Shown here in pieces: positions 9,826 through 16,180 of a stretch of 64,000 nucleotides of DNA. The first letter of the stretch is position 1. Every line of letters begins with the position of its first letter. The position numbers were made by a program, and so were the translations under genes. Origin of the DNA: Phenylobacterium kunshanense (GTDB taxonomy: Bacteria > Pseudomonadota > Alphaproteobacteria > Caulobacterales > Caulobacteraceae); assembly GCF_003254525.1 (NCBI RefSeq), contig NZ_QFYS01000002.1, positions 716,761 to 780,760 on the forward strand. The letters run 5' to 3'. A model generated the notes under the pieces. That model saw only the letters and a program-made list of their open reading frames with translations. It did not search any database and was not told the DNA's origin.

Positions 9826-9847
9826 TGAGAATGAACGTTCATTCTCA
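9826..9847. promoter_or_regulatory. perfect 22-bp palindrome, TetR-type operator
   Basis: The left arm TGAGAATGAAC is followed directly by its exact reverse complement GTTCATTCTCA. The core matches the AATGAACGTTCATT style of operator bound by AcrR/NalC-like TetR repressors. It lies between the efflux operon (start 9761) and the divergent tetR gene (start 9918), so one dimer pair there could shut both promoters. Confidence 0.8.
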
Positions 9848-9917
9848 GCGTGGGAATTAAGGGCGCCTTTCCGCCAAGTCAATCCGCTAGGAATGTTTTT
9901 GTCGCAGTGCGAAAGGG

Positions 9918-10529
9918 GTGGCCGTGACCGAGGCCTCCGCGAAACGGACCGATGTAGAGGCGCGCCGGCAGCAGATCGTCGATGCCGCCTCGGTGTGCGC
10001 GCGCCGCTCAGGCTTCCACGGCTCAAGCATGGCCGAGATCGCCCAGCAGGCCGGCCTGAGCGTGGGGCAGATCTACCGTTACTTTGACAGCAAGGAGGCG
10101 ATCATCGCCGCCATCGTCGAGCGCGACATGGCCGAGATGCGCGACAAATACTCCGAGTTGCGGGACGGCGGGACGTCGGTGCTCGACGCGATCCTCACGA
10201 AGTGCGTCCAGGCGGTCGACGACCTCTACGAACCCGAGCGCGCCGCCCTCACCCTTGAGGTCGTCGCCGAAGCCGCACGCAATCCGGCCGTGGCCTGCAT
10301 CCTGCGGAAGGCCGATACCGAAGAGCGCAAGTTGCAGCAGGACCTGCTCCGCGATGCGTTCCCGGACGCACTCGACGAGCGTGAGCGGACGGCGCGAGGC
10401 GAGGTCATCAGCATGCTGTTCGAGGGCCTCGCGGTGCGCGGCGTCAACAATCCTGGGACGGACCGGAAGGCCGTTGGCGAGGTCCTGCGTTCGGTGCTGC
10501 AGCATCTGCTGACGCAGCCGCCGACCTAA
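9918..10529 (+). CDS. TetR-family repressor of the adjacent RND pump
   Basis: 203 residues. The N-terminal HTH is textbook: RQQIVDAASVCARRSGFHGSSMAEIA, then QQAGLSVGQIYRYFDSKEAI. The C-terminal ligand-binding part resembles the AcrR group that controls efflux pumps. Start is GTG at 9918 after GAAAGGG; a second in-frame GTG at 9924 is possible. Divergent placement and the perfect palindrome in the gap make repression of the pump operon, with release by pump substrates, very likely. That last step is family knowledge, not seen in the sequence. Confidence 0.9.
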   Translation: MAVTEASAKRTDVEARRQQIVDAASVCARRSGFHGSSMAEIAQQAGLSVGQIYRYFDSKEAIIAAIVERDMAEMRDKYSELRDGGTSVLDAILTKCVQAVDDLYEPERAALTLEVVAEAARNPAVACILRKADTEERKLQQDLLRDAFPDALDERERTARGEVISMLFEGLAVRGVNNPGTDRKAVGEVLRSVLQHLLTQPPT

Positions 10530-10621
10530 CGCCGGCCTACTGGTCAACCGCATCCGGGCGAGGCATCCTGCCTCCCGCGAGCGGCCGCCCTCGAGAGCGG
10601 CCCCGTGGGAGGATCGATCTG

Positions 10622-10753
10622 ATGTCAGTCCATTGGCTTGTTACGTCGAAACCCAAGACGCTGGCGGAAAGCGCCGCGTGTTTCGGCTGCGCCATCGCCG
10701 GCCTGGCCGGCGCGGCGGTAGCACTGCAATGGGCGCTGGGGCTCGTCGGGTAG
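10622..10753 (+). CDS. small membrane protein, 43 residues
   Basis: An ATG at 10622 follows a good ribosome site (GGAGGATCGATCTG). The product starts MSVHWLVTSKPKTLAES, then has one hydrophobic helix (CFGCAIAGLAGAAVALQWAL) and ends GLVG. Basic residues before the helix suggest an N-in or short-loop topology. No family is recognised. It stands alone between tetR and the DUF2188 gene. Third-position G/C bias and the ribosome site support translation; small size keeps confidence moderate. Confidence 0.5.
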   Translation: MSVHWLVTSKPKTLAESAACFGCAIAGLAGAAVALQWALGLVG

Positions 10754-10850
10754 GCGACCTTGCCACGAGGAAGTTCGCTATGGCCGCTGCGCGCCACTAG
10801 CGGACCTTGGTGTTCGTCCGGAAAGGCGACATTCGCCTGAACGTGGAAGT

Positions 10851-11111
10851 TCAGCCGGGCGTGTCGTCCGGATCTCGGCTCCTGGGAAACGTGCGTTCCT
10901 CCTGAACCTTCCCGTCCTCCTTGCGGATGCGAACCGTACCGACGCCGCCGGGCAATGCTCTGGATAATGCCCCGCCCGCGGTAGCCTCCGACTTCTTCTC
11001 GAAATGCTTAGTTGCTCGATCAGCGCCCTCACGTTTGAGGTCCCAGCCTCCGCCCTTGGTGTTCTTTTCCAAGGTGAAGCGAGGTAGGGGCGGCGGCTTT
11101 TTGTCGGCCAT
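10851..11111 (-). CDS. DUF2188 domain protein
   Basis: 86 residues. After a proline-rich lead (MADKKPPPLPRF) it shows the DUF2188 pattern: GGGWDLKREGADRATKHFEKKSEA, a helix AGGALSRAL, and the strand pair GTVRIRKEDGKVQEERTF. DUF2188 proteins are short alpha/beta proteins of unknown function, often near mobile or defence genes. The ATG follows GAGGAG at good distance. It lies just downstream of the CBASS operon on the same strand (83 bp after the nuclease stop), so co-transcription is possible, but a role in CBASS is only a guess. Confidence 0.75.
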   Translation of the reverse strand: MADKKPPPLPRFTLEKNTKGGGWDLKREGADRATKHFEKKSEATAGGALSRALPGGVGTVRIRKEDGKVQEERTFPRSRDPDDTPG

Positions 11112-11194
11112 GATCGTCTCCTCAACTCTTCTGAAAATGGCATGCTACCGACGTCCGAGTGGCGGTGCCTGAGATCCTTGCGGAAACAAGACGC

Positions 11195-12325
11195 TCACTC
11201 TGCTCCGATCGTGATTGTCTGCACAAACCCGGCCCGTCCGTTGTCGTAAATAATCATCGGCAGATCCGCCTTAGGCATCCAAACGCGGCCAAGCTCCACC
11301 GCCAGCGAAGCGGGCATGGCGGGAAAGACGTGGAGAATGGCTTCTTCGCCATGGTCAGCCTTGATGCGGTCGAATAGCGACCGCATCAGTGTTCGAAACG
11401 CCGTTTGGTCTTCCGGCCGACGCAGAATGTCATTGTGGGGTTCATCCACAGTCACCGACCAGATGGCGGCGTCGGCACCTAGGATCTTGGTGAGGCGCTC
11501 GTCCGTGACCGTCGCGCTGATGCCTAGCTTCAGAGCTACAGGGCGGCCACATCCCGACGTCGGTTCCGATACGCTGAAATTGATGGAAGGCTGATCGGCC
11601 TGCCAGGCCCAGGTCGCTGGCTCCCGGTGGCGCTGGCGCACCGTGGCCGGCACAATGTCGCAGAGCAGACGGCCGAGTTCGATCAACAGGGGCTGCGGCG
11701 CTAGCGCGAAAACGCTGAGATGGCGCACCTCCTGCCGCTCGACCCTCCCGCGGACCTTGGCTTCGAACTGCCGGCGAAGGTTGTCGCGCTGGAAGATCCA
11801 ATAGGCTGGCTCGTCGTCCTTGTAGGTGCACCCGACGAGCTCCAGATCGATTGTCTGACCGCTGGCGGGGTGGTGGTGGGGCGGCATAGCCGCGAAGATG
11901 GCCTTGGTCGAGACCAGGGCTTCGTTCTCGCCGATGTTGGCCCCGAAGCGGATGACGTGCGAGGCGCGGTCCTCGTCGATCGCCGTCACAACGCGAATCC
12001 GGCTCTCCTGCTCGGCCTTCATCGCCAGGAGCACGGGCTCGGGATGACCATCCACATCCACCACGTCGATGAGCTTGTGGTGGGTGGCGCACATCAGCAT
12101 GAGGTTCTCGAGCGACCGGGCCAGCTGCGGCGAGCGCACAGCGTCGCCCCGCGGGCCCTCGACGCTGTCGCCGACGATGTGGGCGATGAAGCCGAAGGTC
12201 GCGTCTTCGCAACCGGAGATCAGGTCGCCAACTAGGTCCTCGTTGCACCCTCGGTACTGGCAGCGCCCGCCGGCCCGCGCCCACAGCGCTGACTGGGTTT
12301 TCTGCGGGATGCTCGTCTTGGCCAT
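11195..12325 (-). CDS. cap5: Cap5-like CBASS effector: HNH endonuclease with SAVED domain
   Basis: 376 residues. The N-terminal domain is an HNH nuclease: paired cysteines at 22 and 27 (CQYRGC), H49 in FIAHIVGD, N74 in SLENLMLMC, and THHKLID with H82/H83. From about residue 160 the protein fits the SAVED cyclic-nucleotide sensor, with SAVED-type motifs near the end ([20 protein letters not shown], a typical SAVED signature). In known Cap5 proteins ligand binding drives assembly and unspecific dsDNA cleavage, killing the infected cell. The ATG at 12323-12325 overlaps the stop of the E2-like gene (TGATG), so it is the last gene of the CBASS operon. Confidence 0.92.
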   Translation of the reverse strand: MAKTSIPQKTQSALWARAGGRCQYRGCNEDLVGDLISGCEDATFGFIAHIVGDSVEGPRGDAVRSPQLARSLENLMLMCATHHKLIDVVDVDGHPEPVLLAMKAEQESRIRVVTAIDEDRASHVIRFGANIGENEALVSTKAIFAAMPPHHHPASGQTIDLELVGCTYKDDEPAYWIFQRDNLRRQFEAKVRGRVERQEVRHLSVFALAPQPLLIELGRLLCDIVPATVRQRHREPATWAWQADQPSINFSVSEPTSGCGRPVALKLGISATVTDERLTKILGADAAIWSVTVDEPHNDILRRPEDQTAFRTLMRSLFDRIKADHGEEAILHVFPAMPASLAVELGRVWMPKADLPMIIYDNGRAGFVQTITIGAE

Positions 12326-12768
12326 CAGGCGCGCTCCACATGCCGGCCGGTGCCGGTCCATTCACCCGTGGCGCGCCAGCCCTCGTAGGCGACCAGCCAG
12401 TCGGTGATCCAAGGCACGGTCGTCTCGGCGAGGAGGTCGGACGGAGACCATTCATTCGAGTCCGGATCGAGCATGCACAGCGTCACCTCGCCGTCTGGCC
12501 CGTAGTAAACGTGGGGGAGCATGCCTTCGGCATCGCCGCGGCGCGGCCGCAAGGCCGGCCGTAGGATCTCGACTTGGGGCTGCACGACCCGAACGCTGTA
12601 CCGCTCAACCATAAGGGGCGCGCGATAGAAGACGCTGACCCAATAGGTCTGCAGAAGCGGCCGGACCGTCCCCTGCCACAGCGCCGCCGGTCCTTCGCGG
12701 CGGACAAGCTTGAATGCAGGCCACAACGCCGACATCGCCTCGATCTGGGTGTCGATCGAGAGACTCAC
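12325..12768 (-). CDS. cap2: stand-alone E2-like CBASS accessory protein (type II-short Cap2)
   Basis: 147 residues from a GTG (12766-12768) that overlaps the CD-NTase stop as GTGA. It carries the bacterial E2 fold signs: [17 protein letters not shown] with the only cysteine of the protein at 98, then the conserved W-rich C-terminal part [20 protein letters not shown] and [11 protein letters not shown]. No E1 or JAB domain is fused or adjacent, as in type II-short CBASS. In characterised short systems the E2 forms a thioester-type link and conjugates the CD-NTase to a target, priming it. Role here is inferred from family and gene order. Confidence 0.88.
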   Translation of the reverse strand: MSLSIDTQIEAMSALWPAFKLVRREGPAALWQGTVRPLLQTYWVSVFYRAPLMVERYSVRVVQPQVEILRPALRPRRGDAEGMLPHVYYGPDGEVTLCMLDPDSNEWSPSDLLAETTVPWITDWLVAYEGWRATGEWTGTGRHVERA

Positions 12769-14003
12769 GAGAAGCGGCGCTCGCCCATGTTGGTGTGCGC
12801 CCGGGCCGCAACCGGCGCCAGGCTCGACAGCGAGCCGATGATCGCCGGCGCCGCCGGGGTGAACAAGCCGCCCTTGGGGGTATAGCCGTGCTGGCCGGCC
12901 TTTACCTGGCGCCCCAGCCGGTCGTTGAACGCCTTGACCGATCGGGTCACGACCCGCTCGCCGAACTGGACCCGCAGCCACGCCTGAAGGTCTTCCAGTT
13001 GCACATTCCCCCGCTGGGCGGCCTCCAGCCCGTTAGCGAGGGTGTGCAGGTGCCGCGCATAGCCCTGTTGCTGGGTTTGGTTTTCGGGCCAGCGGTCGGT
13101 GAACAGCTCGGCGGAAAACTCGGGGTTCGGCACCGACAGCAAGCGGCCCTGCCGCGCCGCCTCGTCGATCGCCCGCGCCGTCCAGCGTGCCTGACGGATG
13201 ACCATGTCCGCGAGGCCCATGCCCGGCTGGGCCGCATGGCCCGCGTGGCAGGACAGCAGGATCGAGGGCGGGACGCGGCCGGTCTCGTCGGCATAAGCGA
13301 TGTTCCGATGGCGCTTGAGCAGCTGCAGGGCCACCGTCGTCACACTCTTGATGATGAGCGGCGTCTGGTCGGGAACCTCGTGGACATCAGCGTCCGCGAA
13401 GGCGATGCCGGCCTGGGCATAGAGGCGCTCATTCAGCGCCTTGGCAAAACGCTCTTCGGTCGGGGTGCGAGCCGTGTACCAGTCGCCGAACGCGTAAGCG
13501 TTCATCGGGACATAGCGCCCCGGCGGGGCACCAGCCTCTTTCTTAGCGTGGGCGATCACGCCTTCCTTTTCCTTGAGCCCGGTACGACGCGCCGGTGTCA
13601 CGTCGAGGTGCATGCCGTCCGCATAGTAGAGGGTGACGCAACGGGTCTGACGCACGATCTTGCTGACGGGATAGCCGGCGAGTGCCGCCTCGAGGTCGTC
13701 GAGCAGCGCCTCTGGCCCGTCATCGGGGCCGGTGATCTCGGCTACGATGTCGATGTCGTATTCGTCGTCTGTGCCACGCGTAGAGATGGTCGCATCGATG
13801 CGCATCGAGCCCTGCGGGTAGAAGCAGGCCACGCGTCCGTGCAGCGGGCTGCCAGGCCGTTCGATGTAGGTGCGGACCGCTTCATAACGGCCAACGGCCT
13901 TGGCGTGTAGGCCGGGCGGCAGCTGGATGTTGATCGCGATCTCGGCCAGCATCGCGTCGAGCGGATCAGCGAAGGGATCGTTGGTCGGCGGGCGCCAGTC
14001 CAT
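12765..14003 (-). CDS. cdn: CD-NTase (cGAS/DncV-like nucleotidyltransferase), CBASS
   Basis: 412 residues from ATG 14001-14003 (MDWRPPTND); a longer frame to 14084 would run through the operator and is rejected. The active site is visible: PQGSMR with G65-S66, the metal-binding pair D83 and D85 in EYDIDIV, and a third acid D134 in GMHLDVTP. It makes a cyclic oligonucleotide on phage infection that activates the SAVED effector. The C terminus ends GERRFS; in full type II systems this tail is the site conjugated by the E2. A purine-rich GAGAAGAGAG precedes the start. First gene of the operon. Confidence 0.93.
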   Translation of the reverse strand: MDWRPPTNDPFADPLDAMLAEIAINIQLPPGLHAKAVGRYEAVRTYIERPGSPLHGRVACFYPQGSMRIDATISTRGTDDEYDIDIVAEITGPDDGPEALLDDLEAALAGYPVSKIVRQTRCVTLYYADGMHLDVTPARRTGLKEKEGVIAHAKKEAGAPPGRYVPMNAYAFGDWYTARTPTEERFAKALNERLYAQAGIAFADADVHEVPDQTPLIIKSVTTVALQLLKRHRNIAYADETGRVPPSILLSCHAGHAAQPGMGLADMVIRQARWTARAIDEAARQGRLLSVPNPEFSAELFTDRWPENQTQQQGYARHLHTLANGLEAAQRGNVQLEDLQAWLRVQFGERVVTRSVKAFNDRLGRQVKAGQHGYTPKGGLFTPAAPAIIGSLSSLAPVAARAHTNMGERRFS

Positions 14004-14064
14004 GAACAGTTCTCTCTTCTCCGCTGTCGCGGCGCTTGCGTTCCGCCCTGCCGAATGGCACCTT

Positions 14065-14082
14065 GCTGTCCGGCCAGACAAC
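14065..14082. promoter_or_regulatory. CBASS operator copy 1
   Basis: GCTGTCCGG followed by CCAGACAAC: an 18-bp imperfect palindrome, 62 bp upstream of the CD-NTase start on the leftward side. The right arm CAGACAAC is shared with copy 2 at 14133-14150 (TAGACAAC), so the same protein should bind both. Dyad centres are 68 bp apart. The CapH-like repressor encoded next door is the obvious candidate. Confidence 0.65.
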
Positions 14083-14132
14083 ACCAGGGCTTCAAAAAAC
14101 GCCCTGCTCAGCCGGTCAGCAGATCAGGGCGT

Positions 14133-14150
14133 GTTGTCTGGCTAGACAAC
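14133..14150. promoter_or_regulatory. CBASS operator copy 2
   Basis: GTTGTCTGG followed by CTAGACAAC: an 18-bp near-perfect palindrome (only the central pair breaks symmetry), 38 bp upstream of the XRE gene start. The sequence TTGTCT at its left arm may double as part of a rightward -35 box. Together with copy 1 it brackets both divergent start regions. Between the two copies are short repeats CAGGGC/GCCCTG (14085-14090, 14101-14106, 14125-14130). Confidence 0.7.
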
Positions 14151-14188
14151 AATATTGGGGGTTTCATGGCTAGTGTCAAGGTGAGCGG

Positions 14189-14569
14189 ATGCCGACCTCT
14201 GCGTTAGGGGTTTGGCTCAAGGCGCTGAGAGGCGATCTAAGCTTGCGGGAGTTGGCGCAGCGCAGCGAAGTCGATCACGCGTACATCTACCGCCTGGAAA
14301 CCGGCGCGAAAGAATCGCCTTCGGGGGAGGTCGTGAACAAGCTGGTGAATGCCCTCGCGCCAGCGGAGCGGGAGCAGGCGATCTTGCGGTTCTTGGCGAG
14401 CCACCCGAACATCGATCCCGATCTCGCCGAGTTCGCCTGGTCCGACCGTAGGATTTCATTCCCCGAGTTCCACATGCTGACGACGGTGGTGAACCGGGGC
14501 GCGCGGCCGGACTACGCAACCTCCCTGGCCCGCATCAGGCGCATCATGGCGGAGGAGGATGATGGATGA
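14189..14569 (+). CDS. capH: CapH-like XRE repressor of the CBASS operon
   Basis: 126 residues. The N-terminal 65 residues are an XRE HTH: VWLKALRGDLSLRELAQRS, then EVDHAYIYRLETGAKESPSG and a dimer-type helix. The C-terminal half (EREQAILRFLASHP ... ARIRRIMAEED) may be the part recognised by the partner peptidase. It is followed, with overlapping stop and start, by an ImmA/IrrE-type peptidase and is divergent from CBASS: the same layout as CapH-CapP, where peptidase cleavage of CapH releases CBASS transcription. AAGGTGAG precedes the ATG. Function is inferred by that match. Confidence 0.82.
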   Translation: MPTSALGVWLKALRGDLSLRELAQRSEVDHAYIYRLETGAKESPSGEVVNKLVNALAPAEREQAILRFLASHPNIDPDLAEFAWSDRRISFPEFHMLTTVVNRGARPDYATSLARIRRIMAEEDDG

Positions 14570-15425
14570 ACTCGCCGTCGCGATGAAGGCCCGCGAGTTT
14601 ATCGGGAAATGTGGGCCCTTGGCGCTTCCGGTGTCAGTTGACGCCTATGCGGCTCAGGTCGGCGGGGTGGTGAAGCGGGAGGTCCTTCAAGAGCACGAAG
14701 ACGCTTGGTCATTTCGTACGCCGACTGGCAAGTACCGCATCTGCGTCAACTGCACCCATAACGGGCGTCGCCAGCGCTTCAGCGTCTGCCACGAAGTGGC
14801 ACACGAAGTTCTTGGTATTGCTGCAGACCATTCGGCGCCGAGTTGGAGCTTCTCCCGGAGGCCACCCGGGGAGATCGCCTGCGACGTGTTCGCCGCCGAG
14901 CTTCTGCTGCCCTACAAGCTGTTCAAGCCGCGTGTCGATGCCGCCGATATGGGTTTCGCCGCCATCGGTGATCTTGCTGATGAGTTCGACGCCTCATTGA
15001 TGTCGACCGGCTCACGCTTTGCCACCTTCTCGCGAGAACTGTGCGCCTTCGTGCTCTCTGAGGGCGGCAGGGTTCGCTACACAGCGCGATCCGCATCCAT
15101 GCGTAGCGCTAAGGCCTGGGTGCGACCCGGCATGGACTTGCCACCCGATTCCCTGAGTGCCCGCGTGCGAAGCGGCGCAATCCCCTCCGGACCAGAGCCG
15201 GCTGAGCCCGATCAATGGTTTGAGGATTGGGAGCGTGACGGATCGCTTTTCGAGGACGCCCGTCACCTAGGCGCATGGGATCAGACGTTAACGTTGCTCT
15301 GGTTCGAGGACGAAGATCTTCCGCCTCCGCGGCCTGAGCGGAAGCAGTGGGAAGAAGAGACTTACGGGCTACGCGAGCTGGACGGCGAACTCCCGTGGCC
15401 GGGCAGGTCCAAGCGCCGAAGGTGA
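14559..15425 (+). CDS. capP: CapP-like ImmA/IrrE-family zinc metallopeptidase
   Basis: 288 residues. The zinc site is clear: H78-E79-V-A-H82 in VCHEVAHEVLG and the third ligand E114 in VFAAELLLP, the usual ImmA/IrrE triad. Several cysteines lie just before the site (ICVNC at 61-65, C77); a cysteine switch has been described for CapP, so these deserve attention. The C-terminal part has a long acidic tail (EDWERDGSLFEDA, WFEDEDLPPPRP). In CapH-CapP systems it senses DNA damage products and cleaves the repressor. Its start overlaps the end of the XRE gene; ATGs at 14559 and 14562 are equivalent choices. Confidence 0.85.
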   Translation: MMDELAVAMKAREFIGKCGPLALPVSVDAYAAQVGGVVKREVLQEHEDAWSFRTPTGKYRICVNCTHNGRRQRFSVCHEVAHEVLGIAADHSAPSWSFSRRPPGEIACDVFAAELLLPYKLFKPRVDAADMGFAAIGDLADEFDASLMSTGSRFATFSRELCAFVLSEGGRVRYTARSASMRSAKAWVRPGMDLPPDSLSARVRSGAIPSGPEPAEPDQWFEDWERDGSLFEDARHLGAWDQTLTLLWFEDEDLPPPRPERKQWEEETYGLRELDGELPWPGRSKRRR

Positions 15426-15474
15426 GCCCGAAGCGTATGACAACGAAGCCGACCTTCCGAAGGTTGGCAATGAG

Positions 15475-15927
15475 TCACGAACCGCCATTGCGCCGACCCT
15501 CCGCCGCCCGCAGCTGCGCGCGGCCGTACTCCGCGAGCTGCTTGTAGAACTGAATATGCGCATCCAGCGCCGTCAGCGTGTCGACGGCCGCCACGGCCGA
15601 TCTGGTTGCGTCGTCGAGTTCGTCGACGGCGCTGGTTTGCGCCAGCATGAGCTTGTTCTGAGCGAAGTCTTGGGCGATCTCCGGACGGCGCAGGAGGAAC
15701 GCCGTGACGATCGAGGGCGCATCCAGTCGCAGGATTTCTGCGATCTCGAAGATGCGCTCCAGCAGCAGGTTCGTGGTCCCGTTCTCAAGGTCGCGGTAGC
15801 CGCGTTCCGACAGCCCCATGCGCGTCGCCATCTCCAGCGTGGAGACGTTGCGCATCTTGCGGAGCGGCTTGAGGATCAACGGCGCGAGCTCGGCGAGCCC
15901 GAAGCGATCCGGGTTCTTCGCAACCAT
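15475..15927 (-). CDS. XRE-family HTH protein
   Basis: 150 residues. The central HTH reads LRKMRNVSTLEMATRMGLSE, then RGYRDLENGTTNLLLERIFEIA. The remaining C-terminal half is helical (DELDDATRSAVAAVDTLTALDAHIQFYKQLAEYGRAQLR), likely coiled. It converges on the capP-like gene with a 49-bp gap and faces the traG region. No operator is obvious upstream. It could control the conjugation genes or be an independent element-borne repressor; nothing in the sequence decides this. Confidence 0.75.
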   Translation of the reverse strand: MVAKNPDRFGLAELAPLILKPLRKMRNVSTLEMATRMGLSERGYRDLENGTTNLLLERIFEIAEILRLDAPSIVTAFLLRRPEIAQDFAQNKLMLAQTSAVDELDDATRSAVAAVDTLTALDAHIQFYKQLAEYGRAQLRAAEGRRNGGS

Positions 15928-16180
15928 AGAAGCAATCCCGCCACGAACGCGACTTAGCGTGGAGTAGGCGGGTCGCCGCTTGCGATCAAGCGATGTCGCG
16001 CCCAGGCCGCTCGCTCACCGGAAATGTTGCCGCGCCGCGGCAGGATGGCTGCCGCCCGATCAATTGATGATCCGGTGACGAGCGGTTCGTCGCCGTGCCA
16101 CAGGTCGAGTGATTCGGGATTCCAATATAGAACCGGCAGAATTACCGCCGTTTCCGGAAGCGTGTATTCCGAGTGAGTAG
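15928..16180. other. gap between XRE gene and traG; possible transfer-origin or promoter region
   Basis: No gene is supported here. A hairpin at 16074-16094 (GGTGACGA, loop GCGGT, TCGTCGCC; 7 of 8 pairs) and an AT-richer stretch around 16110-16190 stand out against the GC-rich surroundings. Such features occur at oriT and promoter regions upstream of T4CP genes, but no relaxase nick motif is recognised. Confidence 0.25.

Noticed and set aside
12769..12981. Longer E2-like protein starting at 12981
   Set aside because: The extra 71 residues are the shadow of the CD-NTase 3' end in another frame; the GTG overlapping the CD-NTase stop gives the normal E2 size.
14004..14084. N-terminal extension of the CD-NTase (start at 14084)
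   Set aside because: It would translate across the first operator palindrome and has no family similarity; the ATG at 14001-14003 has a purine-rich leader and fits the CD-NTase N terminus.
15928..16180. tRNA gene or att site next to the transfer module
   Set aside because: No cloverleaf or CCA-type 3' end could be built, and no direct repeat was found to pair with it.
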